Of a stretch of DNA of 35,002 bases, positions 15,846 through 24,201 are shown piece by piece. Under the pieces are notes generated by a model, which saw nothing but the letters and a program-made list of their open reading frames with translations, was not told the origin of the DNA and searched no databases. A program made the translations under genes and the position numbers. This DNA comes from a virus, in IMG/VR virus record IMGVR_UViG_3300017720_000024, positions 1 through 35,002 of that record; one strand, 5' to 3'. How positions within the stretch are numbered: position 1 is the stretch's first letter; the number at the start of each line of letters is the position of its first letter.

Positions 15846-18200
15846 TTAAAACTGATTCATATTCAAGCCAGTCCCTAATTCATCATTACCTGCTGACTCA
15901 AACTTTTTACTCGCTGCTTGATTTTGCTTTTTATCTTCAACCATACCCTTGCCTTCTGCCTCTAACGCTCTTAGTTTCATATTGTACTGAAACTCTGCTT
16001 CCATTAAGTCTTTCTTTATTTGAGCTTCTTGCTGTAGCGTCTTTGCTCTAAACTCTGCTTTAGCTTGCTCTAACTGTATTTGCGACTGAGTCAATGCTTG
16101 TTGCTTTTGTGTTTCAGCCTGCGCTTGAGCCTGTGCGGTTTGTTGCTGAGCTTGTTGCTGCGCTTGAATATTTTGCTGTTGCATTGCTTGATCTTCTTTT
16201 ACTTTTTTCTTTTCTTTTATTTTAAGAAGTTCATTAGCAAGCTTTACATTTTTAGTATTTCTTATGTCAATAGCATCTGATAACTTTATTATCTTTTGAG
16301 CTAAAGCCATTTGAATATTGTTTTCTAGTAGTTGTCTTTCTTCTTCATCAGGAGCTAGTTCAATGAATATACCAAAGTCGTAAAGATGTAGCTCTGACAT
16401 TTCTTCTAATGTAGCCACGTTGTGAACGCCGATCTGTTGTAAAAAAGCATCTCTTGTTGGCGAGTACTCTAGTACATCAGATATTCTTAGTGATAATTGT
16501 TCTGCTATATCAGCAGTTAAAAATAAACCAGCTTGTAGTATATGTCTTGTTGCGGTGTTACTATTAGCTGCTGCTAGTTTCTGTACGCCAACTAAAGCGT
16601 TTCTATCAGGAGTACTACCATCTCTAGCTTCGTTCAAACCGGTTACGTCACGGATCATTTGCATGTAGTAGTTGTAGTTTGCAATAAGAGTTTGCATCTT
16701 ACCACCAGCACCTTTACCGTTTGATATTTCTTGTATAGGTACCTTACCTGGGTTTGGATCACCATCTGCAGTAAATGATCTACCAATAACAGAACCTGTT
16801 TGGAAGAACATGTTTAAAGCTTCTTGAGGATTATAGTTTGTACCATTACCTAAATCTATTTCAGCTAAACCATCAGCATCTAAATATACACCATCAGGGA
16901 CCATACGAGCCATAACTTGTTGTAGCTTCAAATGTGTAAGCTGTATCATATCAGCAAAGCCAGTAATACGACTTACTATGCTTTCTATTCTACCTTGGTA
17001 CATACGCGGAGCAACAATACTATAGTTCATTTTAACTTTAGTCATATCGCTTTTAGATCGCATCATGTTCTCTGCCATCTCCCACTTAAGTAGTTTGTCA
17101 GAGCCAATTATTGTAGCTCCTTCATACAATACTTCAACCTGTCTTGATAGCTTAGCAAAGCCACCTTGCATATCTGTAGGTGGATCAAACTGATCGTCTT
17201 TTTCTATAGCTTTTTCTCCACCGCTACCAGTTTCTTTAAGCTTGTAAACTTCGTTCATGTAAGTCTTCCAGTTAAAGTATAAAACCTCAACTTGGTTTAT
17301 ATCTTGATCTCTTCTACCTTTATTGTATTCGTAAGTTCTACTATTGTTGTATTGTTGTATTTCTTCTAAATCTTCGTTTGATAAATGAGGAAACTCTTTT
17401 ACAAGCTCATTTATAGGTACTGTTTTAACTTCTCCAATATAATAGACATCGTCAAAATAAGGAGACTCTGTGTAAGAATGTACCATCCTATCAGGATCAA
17501 CGTACTCTACTTTAACACCTTCAGATGTACTAAACGTTGTTTTTACAGAGGCCATACCTAAAACAGCTAGATCATAATAAAGTCTTTTTCTAGTTAGTTC
17601 GTAGTTATTTCCTTGTAGTAATACACTTATAGCTTGCTCTTCTGCTAACTCAGTAGCTTGCTTATATGTAAGTTGCATGTGAAGTTCTAGCTCTTGCTCT
17701 GTCTCTGGTAAAGTTTCAGGATCGTTTTCTGCTAGATCCATATTGAGTTGAGCTTTAGCCACGGCGTCAAACTCTTTCATTTTCATGTCTCTAAGTACAC
17801 TTTCCATATACTCAGTTCTTTTTGCCACGCCGTATGGATCTTGAGAAAATACTTTTATGTCGTAGTTTCTTTCTGTCATACCGTTAACTACAATGTCTAC
17901 AAACTTAGGTATAACAGGAACTGGTTTCCAGTCTAAGTTCAAATAGCTCAAGTCACCATTTATAGAAAGCTCGTTTTTATATTTTTGCACAGACTGTTCG
18001 CCTCTAGCGTAAAGTCTTAGGTTATGAAAGTTGTTTTTATTGCTATAAAATCTTCCGTTACCTCTTATGTTTCCGTCTTCGTTTCTATCAAACCATTCAC
18101 CTTCAATAGCAAGCGCAACTTTTAAACCATAATCGTAGCTTATTTTTTCTACATCAGGTACTACCTGACTTGGAAAATTGTTTGTGTTTCTGTAAGCCAT
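15846..18200 (-). CDS. Portal protein
   Basis: A 784-aa protein immediately downstream of the large terminase (2 bp apart). The middle (residues ~250-560) has portal-like features: an acidic/aromatic wing region (VEYVDPDRMVHSYTESPYFD), segments for the long stem helices (MQMIRDVTGLNEARDGSTPD and VGVQKLAAANSNTATRHIL), and ADIAEQLSLRISDVLEY. The C-terminal ~130 residues are a Gln/Ala/Lys-rich predicted coiled coil (QQQAQQQTAQAQAQAETQKQ), as in the barrel of podoviral portals, which projects into the head. It forms the dodecameric channel for DNA packaging and ejection. Length is in the usual range for large podoviral portals. Confidence 0.85.
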   Translation of the reverse strand: MAYRNTNNFPSQVVPDVEKISYDYGLKVALAIEGEWFDRNEDGNIRGNGRFYSNKNNFHNLRLYARGEQSVQKYKNELSINGDLSYLNLDWKPVPVIPKFVDIVVNGMTERNYDIKVFSQDPYGVAKRTEYMESVLRDMKMKEFDAVAKAQLNMDLAENDPETLPETEQELELHMQLTYKQATELAEEQAISVLLQGNNYELTRKRLYYDLAVLGMASVKTTFSTSEGVKVEYVDPDRMVHSYTESPYFDDVYYIGEVKTVPINELVKEFPHLSNEDLEEIQQYNNSRTYEYNKGRRDQDINQVEVLYFNWKTYMNEVYKLKETGSGGEKAIEKDDQFDPPTDMQGGFAKLSRQVEVLYEGATIIGSDKLLKWEMAENMMRSKSDMTKVKMNYSIVAPRMYQGRIESIVSRITGFADMIQLTHLKLQQVMARMVPDGVYLDADGLAEIDLGNGTNYNPQEALNMFFQTGSVIGRSFTADGDPNPGKVPIQEISNGKGAGGKMQTLIANYNYYMQMIRDVTGLNEARDGSTPDRNALVGVQKLAAANSNTATRHILQAGLFLTADIAEQLSLRISDVLEYSPTRDAFLQQIGVHNVATLEEMSELHLYDFGIFIELAPDEEERQLLENNIQMALAQKIIKLSDAIDIRNTKNVKLANELLKIKEKKKVKEDQAMQQQNIQAQQQAQQQTAQAQAQAETQKQQALTQSQIQLEQAKAEFRAKTLQQEAQIKKDLMEAEFQYNMKLRALEAEGKGMVEDKKQNQAASKKFESAGNDELGTGLNMNQF

Positions 18201-18202
18201 AT

Positions 18203-20422
18203 TTAATTTTTAATTATTTTAGAGGTTACACCATCGTTACTATATTTAGATAGCGAAAAGTTTAGTGGTTTTTTTTCTTTTACGTTAACAGGTCTATACA
18301 AATGTCTATTGCAAGCCATTATTGCTAATCCAGAACTTATAGCAGCATCAAACTTAGTTCTTTTGTTTATATCAAACTTAGCCCAGTCGTTTAGCGTCTC
18401 GTTAAAATACATTGTACCAAAGCTACCATCACTCATCAAACCAACGTGATCGTTGATATACATCTCAATAGCGGCGGCGTGAGCTTGCTTAATGTCTTCA
18501 CTAGAGTTTGGAATACCACCAACTTCTTTTTCCGCTACAGAAAGCTTGTTCCAAATTTTGTCTGGCCTATTCATACTAAATCCTCTATAGCCTCTTCGCT
18601 TGAGATGATAAAGTAATCTTGGTTTATTGTTCTCTGCTAATAACGGCATGCCATAAAAAACCAATGCCATTAGTATGTCTTCAAAAAATATTTCAGCGGT
18701 TTGTGGTCTTGCAATATATTCTAAAAAAAATGTATTAGCAGGAGCTGACTCCATGCTAAATTTAGTTAATCCATGAAGAGATCCGTTGGATCCTCTGCCA
18801 TCCACTGTACCACTAATATCATAGCTATCGCAGCCAAAGGCGCCCATGTGTTCATTACCTGGATGCTTAACTCCATTTTTTATTATTACATTGTTTTGTA
18901 AATTAAAATCTGGAACCCAACTAAGTTTAAATCTACCGTTAGGATCTGGATTAAAAGTTACTACTGTATCTTTAACTCCATTGGCCCATTGAAAGTTTCC
19001 TGTGTTCAACACAGCAGAGCTACCTAAGCCATCATTGTAATCTATTTGTTCGTACAGTTTAACTAAGTTAAATATACTATTTTTTGTTTCATCTCTAAAT
19101 GCATGCTCTTCAGTTCTTGGAAACTGACGATAAAATTCGTTCAAAGCATCTTGATCTCCTTTTAAACCTTCAACCTCATTTTCCCAATGCGAGACAACAC
19201 CTACGTCTATTAGTTCGCCTTGTGGCCCTCGTACATCATGACTTGGGCTATCAAAAACAGGTTGTCCGTATTCGTCAATAAATCCTTCAAAGTTCCATTC
19301 CATTGGGATAAACAAAGAATATAAACCAGACTTTGTCTGTCCATTACGGTTTCTGCTTGTAGCATCTGAATCATTGTAAAGCTTTTTAAAATTATCACCA
19401 CCTTTGTCTAACGAATTAGACGTTGACCCCATCATGCATTTACCAACTATACGAGCACCTAGCCTTAAACAAGTTTTAGTTACTCGCCAGTTGTTTAGAA
19501 TATTATCAGGCCTTTCCCACTTGCCACTTTCATCGTGTACTAGTAGATTAAGTTTTTCTCCATCATAGCTGTTATCGCCTGTGTTTTTCCAATCAATAGT
19601 AGTATCAAGTCCAACCAGCTCTTCCTGCTTTTCGTTTGCAGTAATTTTTTTACGCGTAAACTTACTTGCAGGAACCCTATAAGCAAGTTCACTCTTAGGC
19701 CTGTCCATACCGTCTTGTATCGGTTTAAAGAAAAACGGATAGTTGACAGATATTGGTACAACTTTATCGGTAAACATTTTTTTAGCATCAGCACCACTTT
19801 TTGATAGTATTCCATATCTAGCATCACTCGATATAGTGGCTAAGTTAACAGTCTCAGCTGAGCTCATGAAAGAAAAACCACTACGTCTATTCTTTAGGTA
19901 GCACATGCCATAACACCTGCTGTCAGCTTTGCAAGCTTCCCAGAATATAAAGAATAGTCTGTTAGCCTCTCTAAAATCTGGAGCTCCAACGTCTATCTTG
20001 CTCCATTGAAGATACATGTAGTGGCTACCTGTTATATACGTAGATACACCGTTATTACTAAACCAAAAGCCTTGTTCACGATTTTTAAATTCATCATCAA
20101 TAAAATCGTACCACTTTTCTTTTGATTCTTCAGGGTAACTTCTCCAGTCAAATATACTTTTTAATTTACCTAACTCTTTAGGGTACTCAAGCCTTTTCCA
20201 TTTGTTTAATTCATTGGAGTGCACTTGCACTGGTTCCAACGGCAAAGCAACTTGCAACCCTTGTATTTCAATGATCTCACCGATTTTACCAGTTTTTGAT
20301 ATAACAATGATGTCATTTTCTTTATTGTATCCATATTCCCATTTACGTTTCTTGTTAAGTCGACTTATAGTAGTTCTCTTAACTGGTTCAATAATTTTAT
20401 ATAGTGTTTGATTGTAACTCAT
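18203..20422 (-). CDS. terL: Terminase large subunit (packaging ATPase/nuclease)
   Basis: A 739-aa protein with the two-domain terminase layout. The ATPase domain has a deviant Walker A at residues 178-184 (NRRSGFS; the usual Lys is replaced and the preceding Arg pair may substitute), Walker B at about 293-298 (LLVHDE) and a coupling motif just downstream (MGSTSN). The C-terminal RNase H-fold nuclease domain shows GCDSYDIS with the first catalytic Asp, a conserved AENNKPRLL segment, and a late Asp in TKFDAAISSG. It translocates DNA into the procapsid and cuts the concatemer. Its start overlaps the stop of the upstream putative small terminase by ATGA, and the portal follows 2 bp later. Confidence 0.93.
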   Translation of the reverse strand: MSYNQTLYKIIEPVKRTTISRLNKKRKWEYGYNKENDIIVISKTGKIGEIIEIQGLQVALPLEPVQVHSNELNKWKRLEYPKELGKLKSIFDWRSYPEESKEKWYDFIDDEFKNREQGFWFSNNGVSTYITGSHYMYLQWSKIDVGAPDFREANRLFFIFWEACKADSRCYGMCYLKNRRSGFSFMSSAETVNLATISSDARYGILSKSGADAKKMFTDKVVPISVNYPFFFKPIQDGMDRPKSELAYRVPASKFTRKKITANEKQEELVGLDTTIDWKNTGDNSYDGEKLNLLVHDESGKWERPDNILNNWRVTKTCLRLGARIVGKCMMGSTSNSLDKGGDNFKKLYNDSDATSRNRNGQTKSGLYSLFIPMEWNFEGFIDEYGQPVFDSPSHDVRGPQGELIDVGVVSHWENEVEGLKGDQDALNEFYRQFPRTEEHAFRDETKNSIFNLVKLYEQIDYNDGLGSSAVLNTGNFQWANGVKDTVVTFNPDPNGRFKLSWVPDFNLQNNVIIKNGVKHPGNEHMGAFGCDSYDISGTVDGRGSNGSLHGLTKFSMESAPANTFFLEYIARPQTAEIFFEDILMALVFYGMPLLAENNKPRLLYHLKRRGYRGFSMNRPDKIWNKLSVAEKEVGGIPNSSEDIKQAHAAAIEMYINDHVGLMSDGSFGTMYFNETLNDWAKFDINKRTKFDAAISSGLAIMACNRHLYRPVNVKEKKPLNFSLSKYSNDGVTSKIIKN

Positions 20423-20697
20423 TTCGATCTGCCTTCCGCGAAGCCTTTGAATGCTCTGTTTTCTTTTTCTTCTTGTGTCTTTCCTTCCAGAATATTCTCT
20501 TCCTCTTGTATGCGGTTGAGTATTTCGAATGCATCAAATATAGCTAACTTTTTAGTAGCAGCAGCGTTCTTCAATCGATCAGTAGACACATCGTCCTCTG
20601 TGTTAGTTATAATTTGCTCTTGAGCAACTTTTATTAACTCATCAACAGCTTTACGCCCAGCTAGGATTATACGTTTCTTCGTTTCCTTTATGCTCAT
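20419..20697 (-). CDS. Putative terminase small subunit
   Basis: A 92-aa, mainly helical protein. Its N-terminus (MSIKETKKRIILAGRKAVDE) and centre (AATKKLAIFDAFEILNRIQE) are Lys/Glu-rich amphipathic helices, and the C-terminus is basic (AFKGFAEGRSK). It ends in an ATGA overlap with the large terminase start, the usual place for the DNA-recognising small subunit. I see no clear helix-turn-helix, so the call rests on size, helicity and position. It overlaps the upstream gene by 47 bp in another frame. Confidence 0.55.
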   Translation of the reverse strand: MSIKETKKRIILAGRKAVDELIKVAQEQIITNTEDDVSTDRLKNAAATKKLAIFDAFEILNRIQEEENILEGKTQEEKENRAFKGFAEGRSK

Positions 20698-21220
20698 ATT
20701 TAATTGTAATAAATTTATTCATGACCCTATAAAGCCTTTTACCTTCTACTATAAATTCGTATTGAGAAAAAGGAGTGTATCCTACTACTTCTCCAGGTTT
20801 ATAAGTACCATCACTATATACTATCACACCTTTTGATTGGTGTTCTTTGCTTTCGTCGTAATTATCTTCACTAGTCAAAGGCTGGACAAACGAGTACCCA
20901 GGCATAGCCTTGTCTTTACATAAGAATACTTGATCAGGTGAAACTATATATTTTCCTTCTTTGAAGTAGGCTCTGCTGTTTTTTTCTTCTCCGTGCACGT
21001 TGTGCCATCTTCTGAATACGTTGTGGTGGACGATGACTTCGTCTCCAGGTGATATATCGTAATCCCCAACAATAGGGCAAGAGATAATAGTAGCTCTACG
21101 GTTAACATACTCATGGTTATACACTTCAGTGTTTAGTATTAGCTTTTTATCACCTAAAGATTTAGAGTTGTTGTATCTTTCTCCCGCTGGAGACACTACA
21201 AAACAATAAGGACTTTTCAT
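20651..21220 (-). CDS. Protein with GroES-like core, 189 aa
   Basis: Residues ~40-105 read like the co-chaperonin beta-barrel: RATIISCPIVGDYDISPGDE followed by VIVHHNVFRRW parallels the GroES core (change of turnover position, then VGD-hydrophobic-VIF). IVSPDQVFLCKDK parallels the terminal strand pattern. The rest (residues 110-189) holds GVIVYSDGTYKPGEVVGY and EFIVEGKRLYRV, more beta strands. A short insertion (WHNVHGEEKNSRAYFKEG) sits where a barrel loop would be. The gene is coupled to the upstream one by TAATG and lies just before the terminase genes, far from the groES/groEL pair. It may be a second co-chaperonin or an unrelated barrel protein; the fold call is my inference. Confidence 0.5.
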   Translation of the reverse strand: MKSPYCFVVSPAGERYNNSKSLGDKKLILNTEVYNHEYVNRRATIISCPIVGDYDISPGDEVIVHHNVFRRWHNVHGEEKNSRAYFKEGKYIVSPDQVFLCKDKAMPGYSFVQPLTSEDNYDESKEHQSKGVIVYSDGTYKPGEVVGYTPFSQYEFIVEGKRLYRVMNKFITIKYEHKGNEETYNPSWA

Positions 21221-21450
21221 TAATACTCTAGATTATATTCAATAGATATAGCCATATTCTTGTTGAAGTCTTTCCAAGGTAAAACTGTTTTACCTTTTCT
21301 AATGTATATAGAATACTTTTCGTCTTCTTCTAGAATATCGCAGATAGTATGCCCTCCATAGACCTCTTGGCCTACGGAGTAATGCATAGCGTCTATTTTG
21401 TAGTCTTTACCTATCGTTATTTTTCTTATCAGCTTCGTTGTTATCATCAT
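21220..21450 (-). CDS. Small hypothetical protein, 76 aa
   Basis: The ATG at 21450 gives MMITTKLIRKITIGKDYKID followed by AMHYSVGQEVYGGHTICDIL. The beta-rich sequence, with a Gly turn and the strand YSIYIRKGKTVLPW, suggests a small SH3-like or barrel protein. The frame overlaps the end of the upstream gene by 44 bp. An alternative Met at 21387 would remove the overlap but delete the KITIGKDYKID strand, so I prefer 21450; the choice is uncertain. The stop overlaps the next start as TAATG. Function is not recognisable. Confidence 0.5.
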   Translation of the reverse strand: MMITTKLIRKITIGKDYKIDAMHYSVGQEVYGGHTICDILEEDEKYSIYIRKGKTVLPWKDFNKNMAISIEYNLEY

Positions 21451-21721
21451 TGTATTTAATTGTACCGTCAGCAATATTTACATCGTCTGTACCGTATTGT
21501 TTTTTAAATTCTTTTTGAAGTTCTTGAATAACTTGCTGCATTTGGATTATAGCATGAAGAGCCTCGTGCTTTCGAGTTTCTATTGCACCTATATCCATTT
21601 GAGCTTTGTTTATTGAAGTGACTACCTCTCTCATCCTAGAGAGTTGTTCGTCTGTAATTTTATCTGCCTTAGGTTTAAGGTCAACGATATTATCTCCTTT
21701 TGGAGTTTTTCTTTTTGCCAT
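21407..21721 (-). CDS. Small coiled-coil protein, 104 aa
   Basis: A basic N-terminus (MAKRKTPKGDNIVDLKPK) is followed by a heptad-like helix from residue ~20 to 75 (QLSRMREVVTSINKAQMD, then MQQVIQELQKEFKKQYG). The C-terminus is Asp/Asn-rich. The helix has hydrophobic residues at regular spacing, so a coiled-coil dimer is likely. Small coiled-coil proteins of this kind are common upstream of terminase genes in marine phages, but the role is unknown. Confidence 0.6.
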   Translation of the reverse strand: MAKRKTPKGDNIVDLKPKADKITDEQLSRMREVVTSINKAQMDIGAIETRKHEALHAIIQMQQVIQELQKEFKKQYGTDDVNIADGTIKYNDDNNEADKKNNDR

Positions 21722-21753
21722 GATTTAATTTAATTTAAGTTAATTGTTAATCT

Positions 21754-22518
21754 TTAGTATTCGAAACCAAATCTTAATGAAATTGGATTTTTAGGTACAA
21801 CTTCAAAGTCATCAGTTATAGCTGGAGCAGATGAAACAGTTATTAGTTCTTCAGCTACAGCAGTTATAGTCATATCCGCAGTTGCGTCAGCACCACTTGA
21901 AGCGTTCGCAGCGTATATAACATCACCAACGGCAAACACTTCGTCTGCGTCATTACCGTCTACAACTACAGTCAAGTCGTCAGCGGAGTGAGTTCCAGCT
22001 ATTAACACGCCTGTCCCAAAGTTCAATGAGGATTCAGCTACGCCAGCTACATATATAGTTTGGTATCCAGCCCTAGTAGCCCCAGCAGGTTCACCTTCTA
22101 AAACTAAACCTTGAAAGTTAGGGTTAGTACCTGTAGAGAAGTTACTTCCAAAAACATTATAAGAGATCATAGAGTCTAAAACAGCGTCAGCTTGCTCTCC
22201 GAAATCTACACTGTAATAGCCTATGATATTGTTTCTACACAACATTGTGTTAACAGAATCTACAGCAGAGTTTATTGTTCCTAAGCTAGTTGGGGCAGCA
22301 CCGTTTATAGATTTAGCAAATATTAAATTAAATAGCTCTCCTTGTTGCGAAGCAGTATCAGTACCCATAATATAGCCTGAAACATCTTTTAACTCTACTG
22401 TTCCTAACGGAATCTCGAATGCTGTCCAATCAAACAATACGTCGCCAGCGCTGAATACCAAGTTGCCAAGCGCTATATCAGGGCTTATCGCATTAGTCTT
22501 GTAATTTTTTGAAATCAT
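21754..22518 (-). CDS. Hypothetical Ala/Thr/Ser-rich protein, possible virion decoration
   Basis: A 254-aa protein rich in Ala, Ser, Thr, Asp and Gly with few Lys or Arg, a composition typical of exposed virion proteins. Strand-turn segments such as LTVVVDGNDADEVFAVGDVI and a C-terminus SLRFGFEY (aromatic Phe/Tyr end) suggest a beta structure. No membrane segment or signal peptide is apparent. It lies between the holin-like gene and the small coiled-coil protein. A capsid decoration or appendage role is possible; nothing proves it. Confidence 0.55.
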   Translation of the reverse strand: MISKNYKTNAISPDIALGNLVFSAGDVLFDWTAFEIPLGTVELKDVSGYIMGTDTASQQGELFNLIFAKSINGAAPTSLGTINSAVDSVNTMLCRNNIIGYYSVDFGEQADAVLDSMISYNVFGSNFSTGTNPNFQGLVLEGEPAGATRAGYQTIYVAGVAESSLNFGTGVLIAGTHSADDLTVVVDGNDADEVFAVGDVIYAANASSGADATADMTITAVAEELITVSSAPAITDDFEVVPKNPISLRFGFEY

Positions 22519-22519
22519 T

Positions 22520-22942
22520 TTATTTTTCTTTTATTTGTTCGTTTTTCTTTGAGCTTCCACCGAAGAAGAAGTCTATTATTGTATTGACTTTAGCACTCAT
22601 GGCGCCAAAGATTGTTGATATAAAGCTTATTTCAAATTCACCTAAGTCTATTGACTTTGTAACAAAGTAATTAAACATTACAAATGTAATACCAAAGTAT
22701 GCTACAGTAAATAGTGTTGCTAATACTTTTTGAATAATAGCATCGTCTTTATACATGTCACGCGCAGACTTGCGATCTTCAACTTCTTTTGCAAAAGCCT
22801 CACGCTCTGCTTCAAGCATTATTGATTTTAACGCTAGCTTAGCTTCATCTCTTTCTTTGTCAGTCGTGATTACTTTGTCAAGTATACCTTCTGCGTTATC
22901 TAAGACTTTACCGAATAAACCTCCTATTAAGTTATTTATCAT
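22520..22942 (-). CDS. Holin-like protein (3-TM holin of phage/GTA type)
   Basis: This 140-aa protein begins with an amphipathic helix (MINNLIGGLFGKVLDNAEGI). A charged helix ends in DRKSARDMYKDDAIIQK, and there are two or three hydrophobic segments (about residues 70-95 VLATLFTVAYFGITFVMFNY; 103-128 FISTIFGAMSAKVNTIIDFF). The SARDM-type motif and the FFFGGSSKK ending are what I know from the 3-TM holin family of gene transfer agents and marine phages. Such proteins open the inner membrane at the end of infection. It overlaps the upstream basic protein by ATGA. No endolysin of known type lies next to it in the window. Confidence 0.75.
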   Translation of the reverse strand: MINNLIGGLFGKVLDNAEGILDKVITTDKERDEAKLALKSIMLEAEREAFAKEVEDRKSARDMYKDDAIIQKVLATLFTVAYFGITFVMFNYFVTKSIDLGEFEISFISTIFGAMSAKVNTIIDFFFGGSSKKNEQIKEK

Positions 22943-23385
22943 GATTTTCTAACTTTTTGTTTCGGCCTCAATTTTCTACGAATAGCTTGGCCTAGCTTAG
23001 TTCCGTCAGTAGCTCTATCTTCTAACTTACTTATTTTATCTAACTTCCTTTGAGCTTTTTCGCTTTTACCTTCTCTATTTGCTTTTTCAGCCTTATCTTC
23101 AAGTTTAGATATTCTATTGTAAATTCTATTTTGTCTTCTCTCGTCTTTCACAGTTTTAAAACCAGGCTCGTTAAAATGATCTTTAGCAGCATCAACGTCT
23201 GTGTAACCTTTTATTTCTTTTTTAGCTTCTTTAAAATCTTTTCTAGTTATATCACCAGACTTAAATTCTTTTTTCTTATCCGCTATAAGACGTTTGTTAG
23301 ATTCTTTAAGGATTTTTTTGTCGTTGTTTTTTTTCAACACTGGAGCAACTGTATCGTTCCCCGGTCTTTCCATTTTAAATGCCAT
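22939..23385 (-). CDS. Basic protein with MAFK N-terminus, 148 aa
   Basis: The ATG at 23385 gives MAFKMERPGNDTVAPVLKKN and lies 4 bp after the upstream stop; a TTG at 23400 would overlap and is less likely. The protein is very Lys/Arg-rich with repeated KLEDKAEKANREGK / KLEDRATDG segments (about residues 95-130), suggesting helices and a possible nucleic-acid or membrane-surface role. Its N-terminal MAFK(M/L) is shared with the adjacent metallopeptidase-like protein and resembles MTYKM in the 28239-28427 gene. Its stop overlaps the holin start as ATGA. Confidence 0.55.
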   Translation of the reverse strand: MAFKMERPGNDTVAPVLKKNNDKKILKESNKRLIADKKKEFKSGDITRKDFKEAKKEIKGYTDVDAAKDHFNEPGFKTVKDERRQNRIYNRISKLEDKAEKANREGKSEKAQRKLDKISKLEDRATDGTKLGQAIRRKLRPKQKVRKS

Positions 23386-23389
23386 AGTT

Positions 23390-23758
23390 TTAGTCTTCAA
23401 ATTCCCAAGGTAATTCTATATCCCCTTCTGGATACATCTCGCCTTCGTAGTTAATATAACCGTCTTTTCTTTCGTACTTACCACCATCCCAATAAACATA
23501 ATCATCGTCATAATCTACTCTACCGAGCTTCATGTGGACTATGTGTTTCATTTCATGTTGTAGTACTCTGTTGTATTGCTCACTATCTTTTTCTATATCA
23601 CTGCTGATATATATAAGACCTTCTTTGTGAGCTTCACCCATAACTCCTTCGTCTAAGTCTTTGAACTCAACTCTAATACCACCAACCATATTTTTGTTAC
23701 CACCTATGGTTAGCTTGTTATCAGTATTACCTCTTCTACTACCTAGTTTAAAAGCCAT
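23390..23758 (-). CDS. Putative small zinc metallopeptidase (HExxH)
   Basis: A 122-aa protein with HEMKH at residues 68-72 inside the helix YNRVLQHEMKHIVHMKLG, matching the zincin HExxH signature (two His zinc ligands and a catalytic Glu). It is preceded by a strand EGLIYISSDIEKD typical of such domains. Downstream acidic/aromatic residues (GRVDYDDDYVYWDGGKYERK) could supply a third ligand. The start MAFKLGSRRGN resembles the adjacent gene. Position next to the holin-like gene could mean lysis, but a role in virion maturation or in antagonising a host protein is as likely. The upstream gene's stop overlaps its start (TAATG). Confidence 0.6.
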   Translation of the reverse strand: MAFKLGSRRGNTDNKLTIGGNKNMVGGIRVEFKDLDEGVMGEAHKEGLIYISSDIEKDSEQYNRVLQHEMKHIVHMKLGRVDYDDDYVYWDGGKYERKDGYINYEGEMYPEGDIELPWEFED

Positions 23759-24198
23759 TATCTGTTTGGGTCTTTTATCATATCGTCAATTGCTTTATTG
23801 TAAACCTTATCAGTATATGATTTGTTATTATAGAATACGCTTCGATCTGATACTGGTAAATCTTCTTCTCCTAGTAAGATGCGATATATTCTACTTATAA
23901 GTTGGCTGCATTTAAAAGAGGTTTTGAAGACGCTGTATTTAATCGTTGTTCGATTTCGATGACGCCAGACCTCTATCCAGCCTAGTTTTCTTAGTTTGTC
24001 CCACCGAGTTTTATCCCAGCTCATGGTATAAGTACCATCAATAAATTCTTGTCTTGTAAACCGTTTTTGACAATCTAAAAATATTAGAAGTTCAAGATCG
24101 GCATCTGTTAACCCGTAAGTCTTACAAGCCCACTTTCTAGTGAGCCTGTAATACTTCAGGATTTGTAATTCACGTAAATCGTGACTAGTTAGTCGCAC
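23758..24198 (-). CDS. Winged-helix DNA-binding protein (MarR-like layout)
   Basis: This 146-aa protein has a helix pair (LTDADLELLIFLDCQKRFTR), then a recognition-like helix (WDKTRWDKLRKLGWIEVWRHR) and a short wing (NRTTIKYSVFK). A helical C-terminal half (SQLISRIYRILLGEEDLP) could mediate dimerisation. The order helix-helix-recognition helix-wing is that of MarR/winged-helix proteins. It lies within the late operon, coupled to the metallopeptidase gene by TAATG. It could regulate late transcription or act structurally. The target is unknown. Confidence 0.6.
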   Translation of the reverse strand: MRLTSHDLRELQILKYYRLTRKWACKTYGLTDADLELLIFLDCQKRFTRQEFIDGTYTMSWDKTRWDKLRKLGWIEVWRHRNRTTIKYSVFKTSFKCSQLISRIYRILLGEEDLPVSDRSVFYNNKSYTDKVYNKAIDDMIKDPNR

Positions 24199-24201
24199 TT
24201 A

